Assembly: GCF_016789985.1 (NCBI RefSeq)
Contig: NZ_JAEUOL010000295.1
Span: 1-40,417, forward strand
DNA: 40,417 nucleotides
Origin: Accumulibacter sp.
GTDB lineage: Bacteria; Pseudomonadota; Gammaproteobacteria; Burkholderiales; Rhodocyclaceae
Direction: 5' to 3'
The notes beneath the pieces were generated by a model. The model did no database searches. It was not told where the DNA came from and saw only the letters and a program-made list of their open reading frames with translations. Positions 6,673 to 16,405 of this stretch are shown piece by piece. Both the position numbers and the translations under genes were made by a program. How positions within the stretch are numbered: the stretch's first letter is position 1; every line of letters starts with the position of its first letter.

Positions 6673-8415
6673 ATGCTAACAAAATTATCCATCAGGAATT
6701 TCAAGCGTTTCGATTCGGTTGAAGTTGAATTAGGCAAATCGGTCGTCTTGGTTGGGCCAAACAATTCGGGCAAGACAACGGCCCTTCAGGCGCTTGCTTT
6801 GTGGGAATTGGGTTTGCGCCGCTGGTCTGAAAAAAGGAACGGAAAATCAACCGCCATTCAGCGGCAAGGCGTTGCGGTTAACCGCCGAGATTTGGCCGCG
6901 CTGCCCGTTCCGGCTGCCAATCTTCTCTGGCGAGACCTTCATGTGCGCAATGTCGAGCGACAAGCAGGAAAGCAGAAAACACAAAACGTCCGCGTCGATA
7001 TCGTGGTAGATGGCGTTAGCGACGATCAAAGCTGGTCGTGCGGGCTTGAGTTTGATTATGCCAATGAGGAGTCGTTCTACTGCCGCCCGCTTCGACTCGA
7101 CGATGGCAATCAGCCAGAACGGATGCCGATTCCTGAACTGGCCACCAAGACAAGAATTGCATTGTTGCCCCCGATGTCTGGCCTGGCCGACCGTGAGTTC
7201 ATCAAACAACCCGGGGAAATAGGCGTCCTGATCGGTCAGGGTCAAACAGCACAGGTTCTACGCAACCTTTGCTATCGCGTATGTTGGCCAACCGAAGCCG
7301 AGATCAAGCCATCAAGCGACTGGATGGCATTAACCGGGCAATTGCAGCGTTTATTTGGAGTGAAACTTCTCGATCCAAAATTCATTGCCGAACGTAGCGA
7401 AATTGTCATGGAGTACGAGGAAAAATCAGGGACGCGCCTCGACCTGTCGTCTTCGGGCAGGGGCCTGCAGCAAACCTTGCTCATTCTTGCGCACCTCTAT
7501 ACCAATCCGCGCACGGTCTTGTTGCTAGATGAGCCGGATGCCCACCTTGAGGTTTTGCGTCAGCGCCAGACCTATCAACTGATCAACGATCTTGCTGAAG
7601 AGAAAGGTTCGCAGATCATTGCCGCCAGCCACTCGGAAGTTGTTCTTGCGGAAGCGGCGAACCGTGGCACCGTTGTGGCGTTTGTTGGCAAACCCCATTT
7701 GCTGAATGATCGTGGCAGCCAGGTCATGAAAGCGCTGACCGACATTGGATGGGATCAATACTATCAAGCAGAACAGACGGGGTGGGTGCTCTATGTCGAG
7801 GATTCAACCGACCTGGCAATTCTCAAGGTGTTTGCAAGAACCTTGCAGCATCCCGCGCAAATCCTGCTGGACATGCCCTTTGTGCATTACGTCGCGACCA
7901 ATCTGCCGCAAAAATCACGTGATCACTTCAACGGCTTGCGTGAAGCCAAACCCGACTTGGTGGGGATTGCCCTGTTTGACCGACTTGATCGTTCGTTGCA
8001 GCCCAGCGAAAGCCTGAATGAACTCATGTGGGCAAAACGGGAAATCGAGAATTATTTCTGTACTGAGGAAGTCTTGCTGTCCTGGGCCACCCATGATCTG
8101 GCTGACGATATTTTTGGTCTGGCCGAACGTGAAACGCGACAGGCTGCAATGAGGAAGAGCATTGCCGAAGTCACGCATCTCCTGGAGGTTGACGAAAAGC
8201 GGCCTTGGGCTGACGATGTCAAAGCCACTGACGAAGTGCTGGACCGGGTATTCCGTCTCTTTTTCAAGGAAATTGGTCTACCGCTGTCGTTCCGGAAACG
8301 TGATTACCACCAGTTGGCAGGTTTTCTATCGAAAGAACAAATCGCCCCGGAGATTGCGGAGAAGCTTGACGCCATTGTCAAAACGGCTGAACGCGCCAAA
8401 CCGATGGGCAAGTGA
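6673..8415 (+). CDS. OLD-like ATPase with C-terminal TOPRIM-like domain
   Basis: A 580-residue protein. It has an SMC/OLD-type ATPase with Walker A GPNNSGKTT (28-36), ABC-like signature LSSSGRG (258-264), Walker B VLLLDEPDAHLE (282-293) and an ASHSE switch (318-322). The C-terminal half has TOPRIM-like features: LYVEDSTDLAIL (Glu376), GIALFDRLDR (Asp436/Asp439) and the typical EIENYF (residues 457-462). OLD family proteins and Gabija GajA use this architecture to cut DNA, and many of them act in phage defence. It starts 3 bp after the DUF2130 stop. Base composition is lower in GC than the surroundings (6721-6780 is 29/60 G+C), suggesting separate acquisition. It is not clearly GajA; no UvrD-like partner lies beside it. 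Confidence 0.83.
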   Translation: MLTKLSIRNFKRFDSVEVELGKSVVLVGPNNSGKTTALQALALWELGLRRWSEKRNGKSTAIQRQGVAVNRRDLAALPVPAANLLWRDLHVRNVERQAGKQKTQNVRVDIVVDGVSDDQSWSCGLEFDYANEESFYCRPLRLDDGNQPERMPIPELATKTRIALLPPMSGLADREFIKQPGEIGVLIGQGQTAQVLRNLCYRVCWPTEAEIKPSSDWMALTGQLQRLFGVKLLDPKFIAERSEIVMEYEEKSGTRLDLSSSGRGLQQTLLILAHLYTNPRTVLLLDEPDAHLEVLRQRQTYQLINDLAEEKGSQIIAASHSEVVLAEAANRGTVVAFVGKPHLLNDRGSQVMKALTDIGWDQYYQAEQTGWVLYVEDSTDLAILKVFARTLQHPAQILLDMPFVHYVATNLPQKSRDHFNGLREAKPDLVGIALFDRLDRSLQPSESLNELMWAKREIENYFCTEEVLLSWATHDLADDIFGLAERETRQAAMRKSIAEVTHLLEVDEKRPWADDVKATDEVLDRVFRLFFKEIGLPLSFRKRDYHQLAGFLSKEQIAPEIAEKLDAIVKTAERAKPMGK

Positions 8416-8455
8416 CTATGCATGCCTGCGAAAACGGCGGCGGGAGAGGCCAGAA

Positions 8456-9303
8456 GTGACGAGACAAAAACTCGAACTGACCTGGATCGGCAAGGATGCG
8501 CGGCCGAAACTGGAGCCGCGCACCCTGTTGGCCGACCCCGAGAAGAGCCATCACGCCAAGCAGCGTGTCACCAGCGCCGACATTTTCGACAATCAACTGA
8601 TCTTTGGCGACATGACCTGGCCGGGCAGTCCGTCGCGCATTTCAGGACTTACCTGCAAACCGACGACGAGCTGCACAACCTCCTCGGCAACTACGGCAAG
8701 ACGATCGCCGAGAACATCCATCTGCAAATGGCGCAGCACTACCATGCAGACCTTGCGGAATCCGAAGTCGTCGTCAGTCAGGGCTTCACGCCGCTAAAAG
8801 CCTGCGCCTTTACCGCCGAGGGCGACATCCTGCCGCTGCATCAGGCCCCCGACGAGAAAGGCAAGATTGCCCAGCACGTGTATGGCGGCTTCAACAAGTG
8901 CGCCTACCCGTTGCAGAAGTTCCACTCCGACACCGAGCGTGTCCTGGCCTGTGTGCTGGAGCGCGATGCGTTGCGCTGGTTCCGGCCGGTGGCGGGCCAG
9001 TTCAACATCTACTACTGCTCCGGCGCCGCATCTGCCAGATTCGATCCCGAGTACGTGCCGGACTTCGTTGCGGCAACCGCCGACCACAACCTGATCATCG
9101 AAACCAAGGCGGCAAACAACATGGCGGCCGGCGACGTCAGGGCCAAGGCGGACGCCGCCGCAACGTGGTGCCGGAACGCCAGCGAGTATTCCAGGGCACA
9201 GGGTGGCAAGCCGTGGAAATACCTGCTGGTGCCACATGATGCGGTGGCCCATAACGCGACGCTGTCCGCGTTGGCAGGCCACTTCGCGGTGGCGGCGGCG
9301 TAA
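8456..9303 (+). pseudogene. Scar: type III Mod N-terminus joined to type III Res C-terminus
   Basis: From GTG 8456 the frame reads the start of a type III modification methylase: KLELTWIGKDARPKLEPR, then LLADPEKSHHAKQRVTSAD and LIFGD at 8597-8611. In intact relatives the SAM/DPPY core follows. Here, at about 8611, the homology jumps into another frame that encodes the C-terminus of a type III restriction subunit: HFRTYLQTDDELHNLLGNYGK, then DTERVLACVLERDALRWF. The endonuclease motif follows (VPDFVAATADHNLIIETKAAN, PD...ETK), then KPWKYLLVPHD, ending at 9303. About 230 Res residues remain. One deletion therefore removed most of mod and most of res, and the frames do not match. The Res tail frame stays open upstream to 8422, but that part is not Res-like. 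The remnants are well preserved, so the loss is probably recent. Confidence 0.82.
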
Positions 9304-9354
9304 TCTCTTCGTTCCCGGACCATGTCGAACCGGGCCATCTCCTGCAACGTCCTC

Positions 9355-9573
9355 ACCCCGCGGGGGTCGGCTCTGCCCGCCCTGGGCGGTTCCCGATGAC
9401 GGCGACTGGCGCGGCGTGGGCTGCGAAATCGAAGACGGCGGGGTCGAAATCGTCGCCAAGCCATTCCCTGAGCTCCTCGTGTCCCTCGTCGTCGGCGAGG
9501 GTATGCCACCAGTCGTCACCGGCGTGATCTTGAGGCGCAGACACTCGGGAGCTTTCGTCGATGGTGTGCTCAT
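9355..9573 (-). pseudogene. Broken pRiA4b ORF-3-like gene
   Basis: The ATG at 9573 overlaps the mod stop (ATGA). The frame begins [17 protein letters not shown], like the opening strand of plasmid pRiA4b ORF-3-like proteins. It then loses sense. In another frame the typical end of the same family appears (HEELREWLGDDFDPAVFDF). The middle is missing and the frame shifts, so this is a deletion remnant of a fourth gene in the res-vapC-mod operon. The family is small and poorly understood. Assignment rests on short motifs. Confidence 0.45.
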
Positions 9574-12149
9574 GGTTGGAGTACCTTGGTCGATTCCTCG
9601 CCAAACTGGCTGACCACGCGCACCGCCACGCGCCTGCCGGCCCGGAAGGGAATGGGATGGGAAACGAAGCCGTAGAGGCGGTCGAAGGCTGCGGCGTCGA
9701 TTTCGATCTTGAGCGTGTTCTCCAGCTTCTTGCGGGTGCGCGTCTTCGCCACGTCGGACAGGCCGCGTTTCCACTTGTCGAATTCATCCTTGTCGCCGCC
9801 GCAGAAGAATACCTGCCGAACCATGAAGCTGGAGCCGTCGTAGTCGTCGTCGACCATCCAGTAAGCAATGTCGGCCACCGAGCGCGCCTTGACTTCGTCG
9901 CGGATCGGGTCGTAGAGATCGAGGCCGCGGATTTCGACGCGTACCGTGTCACCCTCCCGGGCGAGGGCGATGTCCGGCTCGCCGATGGTGACGAAGGTGG
10001 CGGCCTTCCTGTCCTTCCTGGTCAGGCCGGCCTGCAGCAAGTCGTCGTGCATGCGCACCTTGTCGACGCGGAAACTGCCGGCGCGCTGCCTCTGCACTGA
10101 ATTCTCGACATCGGATTCGAAGGCGAAGCCGAGAATCAGCAGCCACTGCGCATCGCCGCGCGCGCGACAGGCCTTCACCGCGTCGTTCACCGCCTGCCGG
10201 CTGACCGGCGCGAACTGCGGGCCAAGGTGGATGTAGGCCTTCTGTTCGCCCTCGGCGGTGTCGTAATAACCTTCGGCGTGCAGCGCGCTGTCGGGCAGCG
10301 CGTCGACGCGGGCGAAGACCGCCATCTCGTTGCGCGCGCCGTTCTTCACCCCGGCGGTCTTCAGGTGCTCGAAAACGCGTTCCTGGAAAGCTTCCATCCG
10401 CTCGTGGTCGAGGCTCGCTTCCGCGACGTCCTCGGGAGCCAGCGGCTCGTAGCTCTGCAGCGTCTCGACGGTGAACGGGCCGGCGACGCGCAGCTTGCCG
10501 CGATCGACCGCCGGCTGATCGTAGAGCGTCACCTCCTCGGGCGGCTCGTCGTTGGCCAGCGAACCCAGCGTGATACGCTGCACGCTCTTGTAGAGGAAAC
10601 CGTGCCGCAGATCCCAATGCTCGCGCGGCAGGCCCTTCTTCTCGTCGTGCAGCGTGTACCACGGGTAGCTGGCGGTCATCAGCCGCGTCTTGGCGATGTT
10701 CAGCGCGACGCGCGAGGTGTCGGTGGTGATCCAGCGGCGTCCCCACTGCTCGGCGACGTGCGCCGTGGTGCCGGAACCGCAGGTCGGGTCGAGAACGAGG
10801 TCGCCGGGGTCGGTGGTCATGAGCGTGCAGCGCTCTATGACTTTTGAGGACGTTTGGACTACGTAAGCCTTATCTTCGGATCGGCTGGAGAATCTGGTGT
10901 CAGGCCAATAATTCGACATGGGCTTGTAGGGAAAATCATTGAAGAAGCGGACATAACTCAGCGTCCGCCCGCGTTGTTCCACTCGCCGGCCAGCAATCAA
11001 CTTTTGCATGCCGGCCACACCTGTCTTCCAGTAGCCGGTTAGCGGTCTGAAGGTATTCCCTTCAAAATCTACAGGGAAGTTTCCAGGAGGCCGTTGTGAG
11101 ACGAGGTTGTCTTGCCTGTAAGCCTTTGACCCTTCCGGGAGCGATGACCAGTTGTCTGCCTCTGCGGGAGTCATCCTCCGCCTGGACCCGTCAGCAAGTT
11201 CGACGCGGTTGTATTCCAGCGTTCCCGGGTCTGAATCGGCCTTGGTTCCCCACAGCTTCCTGTATTTCAGTGACTCCTTGCGCTTGCTGTACCAAAGCAA
11301 GTAGTCGTTCGTGCTAGGCAAGAAATCTGATTCTTGAGCGCTAGTCTTTACTACAGTGATCAGCGAAACAAAATTCTCGCTCCCAAACACCTCATCCATC
11401 ACGCAGCGCACCAGATGCACATTCTCGTCGCTGATCTGCACGAAGCACGAACCGCTCTCGGTCAGCAACTCCTTCGCCACCAAGAGCCGGTCGCGCAGAT
11501 AGCTCAGGTAGGAGTGAATGCCGAGTTCCCAGGTGTCGCGGAAGGCCTTGATGACTTCCGGTTCGCCGGAGAGGCTGGCGTCGTCGCCGTCCTTGACGTT
11601 GCGGTCGTTGAGGCGGATCTGCCAGTTCGAGTTGTATTTGATGCCGTAGGGCGGGTCGAGGTAGATCATCTGCACCTGCCCCTTCATCCCCTCGCGCTCG
11701 AGCAGACTGGCCATGACCAGCAGGCTGTCGCCCTGGATCAGACGGTTGGCCCAGCGATCGGCGTGTCGGTAATAGCTCTGCGGCTTGTCGAGTTCGTCGA
11801 TGTCCTTGTAGTTGGCGAACAGCTCATCGACGAAGAAATCGGCCTGGTGGTCGGCTTCGCGCCGCAGCGTATAGAGGCGCTGGATCAGCTTTTCCGGGGC
11901 GATGTGTTCGGTACGGTAGAGCGAGCGGATGTCGACTGCCAGATGCTCGTCGCGGTCGGCGGCGCCGTACTTCTCCAGCCAGTACAGCTCGGGGTCCTGG
12001 CCGCGCTGCGTCACCGGGTTGAGCGGCCAGGTGGCCTCGGTCTGGCGCGCCTCGGGGCTTTCCTGCTCACAGCCGGCTTCTTCCTGGCTCGGAATGCGCG
12101 TGCGTTTGGCGTTGGCGTGCTTGAGGCTGTCGATTTTCTTGTCGGTCAT
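9570..12149 (-). CDS. Site-specific DNA (adenine-N6) methyltransferase, type III Mod-like
   Basis: 859 residues from ATG 12149, which overlaps the vapC stop. The longer upstream frame is vapC shadow, and the family N-terminus ([10 protein letters not shown]) lies just after this ATG. Motif order is beta-class: catalytic [12 protein letters not shown] (Asp165) first, later the SAM motif [18 protein letters not shown]. Between them is a long variable target-recognition region. The enzyme should methylate adenine in a specific site and protect host DNA from the Res encoded upstream. The C-terminal ~250 residues ([20 protein letters not shown] and neighbouring parts) resemble the accessory region of the large Mod subfamily paired with BPTD_3080-like endonucleases. 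The recognition region (about 10840-11350) is visibly lower in GC than both flanks (10861-10920 is 29/60; 11701-11760 is 39/60). Gene order is res first, mod last. Confidence 0.87.
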   Translation of the reverse strand: MTDKKIDSLKHANAKRTRIPSQEEAGCEQESPEARQTEATWPLNPVTQRGQDPELYWLEKYGAADRDEHLAVDIRSLYRTEHIAPEKLIQRLYTLRREADHQADFFVDELFANYKDIDELDKPQSYYRHADRWANRLIQGDSLLVMASLLEREGMKGQVQMIYLDPPYGIKYNSNWQIRLNDRNVKDGDDASLSGEPEVIKAFRDTWELGIHSYLSYLRDRLLVAKELLTESGSCFVQISDENVHLVRCVMDEVFGSENFVSLITVVKTSAQESDFLPSTNDYLLWYSKRKESLKYRKLWGTKADSDPGTLEYNRVELADGSRRRMTPAEADNWSSLPEGSKAYRQDNLVSQRPPGNFPVDFEGNTFRPLTGYWKTGVAGMQKLIAGRRVEQRGRTLSYVRFFNDFPYKPMSNYWPDTRFSSRSEDKAYVVQTSSKVIERCTLMTTDPGDLVLDPTCGSGTTAHVAEQWGRRWITTDTSRVALNIAKTRLMTASYPWYTLHDEKKGLPREHWDLRHGFLYKSVQRITLGSLANDEPPEEVTLYDQPAVDRGKLRVAGPFTVETLQSYEPLAPEDVAEASLDHERMEAFQERVFEHLKTAGVKNGARNEMAVFARVDALPDSALHAEGYYDTAEGEQKAYIHLGPQFAPVSRQAVNDAVKACRARGDAQWLLILGFAFESDVENSVQRQRAGSFRVDKVRMHDDLLQAGLTRKDRKAATFVTIGEPDIALAREGDTVRVEIRGLDLYDPIRDEVKARSVADIAYWMVDDDYDGSSFMVRQVFFCGGDKDEFDKWKRGLSDVAKTRTRKKLENTLKIEIDAAAFDRLYGFVSHPIPFRAGRRVAVRVVSQFGEESTKVLQP

Positions 12150-12556
12150 GGCGTGGTCCAGTCTTCGAGCGTCAGGCCGCCGACGCGGGCAAACTCGCCG
12201 GTATTGTTGGTGACCAGGGCGATGCCCAGCGTTTGCGCGTGCGCCGCGATCCACAAGTCGTTGGGACCGATGGTGCGGCCGGCACTTTCCAGCTCGCCAC
12301 GGATGGCGCCGTAGCGGTCGCCGACGGCTGCACTGAGGTCCAGCACCGGTACCAGCGTCCGCAATTTCGTGATTTTCGCCAAAGTCTGGCTGCGCTCGCG
12401 GGATTTTTCGGCTCCCAGTACCAGTTCTCCCCAGGTCACTACGGACATGGCGACGTCGCCCGGCTTGAGTTCGGCCAGCTTCCTGGCCACGCCGGGGTGC
12501 CGGTTGTTCTTCAGGAAGATGCAGATATTGGTGTCGAGCAAGTAGCGCGGCTTCAC
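12146..12556 (-). CDS. vapC: VapC-like PIN-domain ribonuclease inside the restriction operon
   Basis: 136 residues from GTG 12556. PIN-domain acidic residues are visible in [34 protein letters not shown] and VTNNTGEF. VapC proteins are toxins that cut tRNA or rRNA and are held by VapB. The gene overlaps the Res stop by 4 nt on one side and the Mod start by 4 nt on the other, so all three are one translationally coupled unit. No separate vapB is present. The only antitoxin-like sequence is the C-terminal tail of Res immediately upstream, exactly where vapB would end. The catalytic residues look intact, so without an antitoxin the product should be harmful. Confidence 0.85.
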   Translation of the reverse strand: MKPRYLLDTNICIFLKNNRHPGVARKLAELKPGDVAMSVVTWGELVLGAEKSRERSQTLAKITKLRTLVPVLDLSAAVGDRYGAIRGELESAGRTIGPNDLWIAAHAQTLGIALVTNNTGEFARVGGLTLEDWTTP

Positions 12557-15500
12557 TCGAATGGCTCCCTTTGTTCAAAAGCGGCGGTATCGTGCCGCCC
12601 GTCCGGGTAGAAGTCGTCTGGCAGGCTGGCAAGAAGGTCGAGAATCTCGACCAGACTGTCGGGCGCAGCGTCCACCTCTTCGACGATGCGTCGGATGGCC
12701 TGCGTCAGCGCCGGCTTGATGTTCTCGATGTCCGCAATCTCCTCGAAGTACCACGGCGGCAGCCCGAGCTTGCCGCGCGCGTTGTTGACCGCCGGCAGCC
12801 AGCGTTCGCGCACCGCCCAGCGCTTGAGTTCCTTGTCCTGATTGAAGCCGGTGATTTCGAGGATGAGCTGGGCGGTGCGCAGCTTCGGCGTGCGTAGACG
12901 GATGAGATAGTCGGGCAGGTAGGTGCGCTCCTTGCCGCCGCTGAGATAGGGAATGTGGAAGCCGAGGAAGGCGTTCTTGACGTAGCTTTCGACCGCCGGG
13001 ATCTTTTCCAGCGTCCTGGCGGCGATCTGTTCCCAGGTGTCGGTGTCGGCGACGACCAGATTGACGTGGCTCTTCTTGGTTGGCCAGGTCTTGCGGCTGG
13101 TGTGGCCGAAGACGTGCCGCGTGCTGCCCTGCGGGTTGTAGTGGTTGAGGATGGGCAGCACGCGCTCGCTTTCGGCGGCCTGCGCGACGATGCCGCGATT
13201 GATGCTCTCGACGACCGGCTGCGGGTCTTCGTAGATCACCAGGCGCTTGTAGATCGGGTCGTCTTCGCCGACGACTTTGAGCTTTTCCTCGTACCAGCGC
13301 TCGACGATTTGCCTGACCTGCTGGAAGAGACGCAGATCGGCACGCTGCGCTGCGTCGCCGTGGATGCGCCACAGGTAGTCGCGCGTCAGTTGGTAAATCA
13401 CCGTCTGGTCGCGCACTTCGTCGAGCTTGAGGCGGATCGTCTGGCGGTCTTCCGAGACGGCAGTGCCCAGCGTGGTCTCGACCGGCAGGCGGGTGGTGTC
13501 GAGGCGATAGTCCGGCGTGCCGGCGAAGTCGGCGGCGAGGCGGTCGCTATCGGTCTGCAGACGGTAGCCGACCAGGTTGGGGAAGCGGATTTCGAGGCTG
13601 TCGCGCTCGCGCAGCGCGCGCAAGGTGGCGTATTCGGGCGGGTCGACGGGGCTGCTCTGGCCGGCCTTGAACAGCTTGAAGGGGATGCCGATGATGTGCG
13701 CGTATTCGGGCGGGAACTTGCCGGTTTTCGGGTCGATGAAATAGTAGCGGCGGCGCAGCGCCCGGCCGGCGACCTGTTCGCAGAGGAGTTGCGAGCCAAA
13801 GGCGCGCAGGCCCATGACATGGGTGACGGTGTTGGCATCCCAGCCTTCGCTGAGCATGGCGACGGAAACGACGCAGCGAACGTGCGCACCGAGCGTGTCG
13901 GCCTTGCCGACCGTATTGACCACTTCGCGCAGCAATTCGGCGTCGGTCAGGCTGTCGACGCCGCGCTCGGGGTGGCGGAGGCGGTATTCGCGCTTGAAGC
14001 GCTCGATCTCGGGAGCGAAAACCTTCTTGAACCCTTCGTCGATCTGGCCGGAGTGTTCGAGGGCATCGCTGTCGATGAGCAGCGTCGGCGGGCGGGCCAG
14101 CGCGCGGCCGGTGTCGCGGCCGAAATTGGAGAAGAGCGGGAAACGGCCGGTGACGACGGTCGTCTGGCCGCTTTCGTCTACGCGTTCGTAGCCGGCGATT
14201 TCCTTGAACACTTCGCGCGAAACGGCGGTGTTGCCGCAGACGACGATGAACACCGGCGGTGCCGTAAACAGGTCGGCCTTCAGCTCGCCGCGGCGGCGCA
14301 GACCGCGTTCGTATTCTTCGTAATGGGTGTAGAACTGGTCGAGCGCCTGCCTGACGAGCGCCGGCAAGTTGGGAGCGGCGTCGCCGACGGAAGTTTCCTG
14401 CGCCTCGCGACGCTGCGTGCGCTGCCCCTTGCGCGGGAGTTCCGCCTTGCAGTTTTCGTAGAGGTTTTTCAGTACCGGCTCGTCGATCGCCTGGCTGCTA
14501 TCGTCGATCGGCAGGAAGGGAATCTTGACCAGCCCGGCTTCGATCGCTTCGATCAGGCCGAAATCGCTGACCACCCAGGGAAACAGCGAGTAGGCCGGAA
14601 ACCCCGAGCCGGAAAGGTAGTAGGGAGTCGCCGACAGGTCATACACGACACGCACTTGAAAGCGCCGGGCGCAGGCGCGCAGACCGGAGAACCAGACGGC
14701 GGCGCGTTCGTTTTCGGTTTCGGAGTTGTCGAGTTCGCTATCCCTGCCCTTGGCGCGCGGCAGATAGCAATGGTGCGCTTCGTCATTGATCACCAGCAGC
14801 CGGCGCCCAGCTTTGAAGCTGCCGAGAACGCGGCGCAGCACCTGGTTTTCGTCCTCTCGGCTTTCCACTTTCCTGCCGTCGTCGCCGAGTTTGCCGTCGA
14901 AGGGCGTGCGCTTGTTGCCGCCGAGGAGGCGCGGCAGAAACTCGTGATAGTTGGTGATGATCAGCCGATGCGCCAGTTCGCCGAGAGCGTGCCGGTAGGC
15001 TGGCGGCACCAGATAGCGCTGCCGGTAGTAATCGCCGGCGGTGGAGGGGCTGTCGCTGCGTTGATCGGGCAGCAGGACATTGAGGCGATCCCGGATGGTG
15101 ATGCCGGGCGCGAGAAGCAGGAAATAATCGACGTAACGCGTGTCGTTGCGGTACTCGCGACGGTTGAGGTAGTGGTAGAGGATCAGGCAGGCCATGACCA
15201 CCGTCTTGCCGCTGCCGGTCGCCATCTTGAAGGCGATGCGCGGCAGGTGGCTGGCCGGATCGTCGCTGACCGTCGCCTGGCGTTGCCGCAACTGGTTCTG
15301 GATATGGGTGCCGGTGTTCGATTTTTCGGCCACCTCGTTGAGCCAGATCGCCGCCTCGACGGCTTCCTGCTGGGCGAAGAAGAGCTTCTGGTGTGCCGCC
15401 CGTTCGGCATCGACGAACCAGTAGTGCAGCAGATCGCGGCTGACCCGGCTGGTGACGCCGGGGTAGGCGGCCTGCCGCCAGCCGCGCAGCTCGTCGCGCA

Positions 15501-15723
15501 GGCGGTTGATCAGGTGTTCGCCGTACTCCGCCGGGAAATCGTTGAGGTCGAACATGCTGCCCTGCCCGGGCTGGCCGATCGGCACTTGCGGCACGTCTGG
15601 CGTGAATAGCCGCCGGCCGGGACGGATGTCGCGGTAGTTCAGATTGCCCTGCGCGTCGGTGGCGTAATGCCTGGCCGGCTCGTCATAGGGTGAATTGAGG
15701 ATCGGATTGTCGGCGGTGGCCAT
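12553..15723 (-). CDS. Type III-like restriction endonuclease (BPTD_3080-like) with VapB-like tail
   Basis: 1056 residues from ATG 15723; the frame is open to 16713 through repeat DNA, but homology starts at [15 protein letters not shown]. It is an SF2 helicase-nuclease: motif [14 protein letters not shown] (about 165-177), DEAH box [11 protein letters not shown], motif [11 protein letters not shown] and motif [14 protein letters not shown]. The C-terminal nuclease region contains [10 protein letters not shown] and [10 protein letters not shown]; the lysine of a classical ExK is Thr here, which may be usual in this subfamily. The last ~29 residues (12556-12642), with [14 protein letters not shown] and EQREPFE, do not look like Res but like the C-terminus of an AbrB-type VapB. 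A TAGAAT -10-like box (15761-15756) lies 33-38 nt upstream of the ATG. No clear Shine-Dalgarno is seen. Confidence 0.85.
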   Translation of the reverse strand: MATADNPILNSPYDEPARHYATDAQGNLNYRDIRPGRRLFTPDVPQVPIGQPGQGSMFDLNDFPAEYGEHLINRLRDELRGWRQAAYPGVTSRVSRDLLHYWFVDAERAAHQKLFFAQQEAVEAAIWLNEVAEKSNTGTHIQNQLRQRQATVSDDPASHLPRIAFKMATGSGKTVVMACLILYHYLNRREYRNDTRYVDYFLLLAPGITIRDRLNVLLPDQRSDSPSTAGDYYRQRYLVPPAYRHALGELAHRLIITNYHEFLPRLLGGNKRTPFDGKLGDDGRKVESREDENQVLRRVLGSFKAGRRLLVINDEAHHCYLPRAKGRDSELDNSETENERAAVWFSGLRACARRFQVRVVYDLSATPYYLSGSGFPAYSLFPWVVSDFGLIEAIEAGLVKIPFLPIDDSSQAIDEPVLKNLYENCKAELPRKGQRTQRREAQETSVGDAAPNLPALVRQALDQFYTHYEEYERGLRRRGELKADLFTAPPVFIVVCGNTAVSREVFKEIAGYERVDESGQTTVVTGRFPLFSNFGRDTGRALARPPTLLIDSDALEHSGQIDEGFKKVFAPEIERFKREYRLRHPERGVDSLTDAELLREVVNTVGKADTLGAHVRCVVSVAMLSEGWDANTVTHVMGLRAFGSQLLCEQVAGRALRRRYYFIDPKTGKFPPEYAHIIGIPFKLFKAGQSSPVDPPEYATLRALRERDSLEIRFPNLVGYRLQTDSDRLAADFAGTPDYRLDTTRLPVETTLGTAVSEDRQTIRLKLDEVRDQTVIYQLTRDYLWRIHGDAAQRADLRLFQQVRQIVERWYEEKLKVVGEDDPIYKRLVIYEDPQPVVESINRGIVAQAAESERVLPILNHYNPQGSTRHVFGHTSRKTWPTKKSHVNLVVADTDTWEQIAARTLEKIPAVESYVKNAFLGFHIPYLSGGKERTYLPDYLIRLRTPKLRTAQLILEITGFNQDKELKRWAVRERWLPAVNNARGKLGLPPWYFEEIADIENIKPALTQAIRRIVEEVDAAPDSLVEILDLLASLPDDFYPDGRHDTAAFEQREPFE

Positions 15724-15892
15724 GCACGGTGAACCGGGCGGCGAAAGAGGCGAGCATTCTAACAGTCCCTCCCCGGCATCCGCACAGCCGGCAGTGGCCT
15801 GCGGGCGGCGGCAGCGAAAGCCGGACTCGCCGGCAATCAGACCTGCGGCGGGAGGACTGGCGTGCGAGGCTGTGGGGCTGGCGTGCAAGGCT

Positions 15893-16272
15893 CGGAAGCT
15901 TGCCGGCAAGGTTCGGAGGCCGATGCGCCAGGCTCGAAAGCCGACGTGCAAGGCCCGCAAGCCTGCACGCAAGCTTCGCCAGCCGATCTGCCAGGCTCCG
16001 AACGCCGGAGTGCAAGGCCCGGAAGCTTGCCGGCAAGGTTCGGAGGCCGATGCGCCAGGCTCGAAGGCCGACGTGCAAGGTCCGCAAGCCTGCACGCAAG
16101 CTTCGCCAGCCGATCTGCCAGGCTCTGAACGCCGGAGTGCAAGGCCCGGAAGCTTGCCGGCAAGGTTCGGAGGCCGATGCGCCAGGCTCGCAGGCCAACG
16201 TGCAAGGCCCGCAAGCCTGCACGCAAGCTTCGCCAGCCGATCTGCCAGGATCAAGGGCCGACGTGCAGGGCC
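15893..16272. repeat. Three 127-bp tandem repeats made of ~21-bp subunits
   Basis: Units start at 15893, 16020 and 16147. Units 1 and 2 differ at about three positions; unit 3 diverges after about 16247. Each unit breaks into six related ~21-bp blocks of the style GTGCAAGGCCCGCAAGCCTGC. Degenerate blocks extend left to about 15855 and right to about 16275. Every unit holds the perfect palindrome CTTGCCGGCAAG next to AAGCTT. The array fills the divergent space between res (minus) and the PEP-CTERM gene (plus), about 130 bp from each start. Several frames are open through it on both strands, as expected for stop-poor GC-rich repeats, and give heptapeptide-like periodicity. I see no start/RBS evidence that it is translated. 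Confidence 0.9.
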
Positions 16273-16405
16273 CGAACGCCCTCCTGTCCGCTTCCTTGCC
16301 TGCGCGCTGCATCCGGCGGCCGTTTTGCTGCGTAAGTAGCGATACCGCCGCGTGCCCGGCACGGGGTTCCGGAAGCCCGGCTTTTTTCGAGGAGGAGGGA
16401 CAGGC

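Noticed and set aside
6673-8415. Gabija (GajA) call for the OLD-like protein
   Set aside because: No GajB-like UvrD helicase is adjacent; the partner genes are DUF2130 and hepT/mntA.
12955-15609. 884-codon open frame on the plus strand
   Set aside because: Antisense shadow of the res gene; no family motifs, and stop codons are simply rare in this GC-rich frame.
15893-16272. CRISPR array
   Set aside because: Units are contiguous, 127 bp long and without unique spacers; no cas genes nearby.
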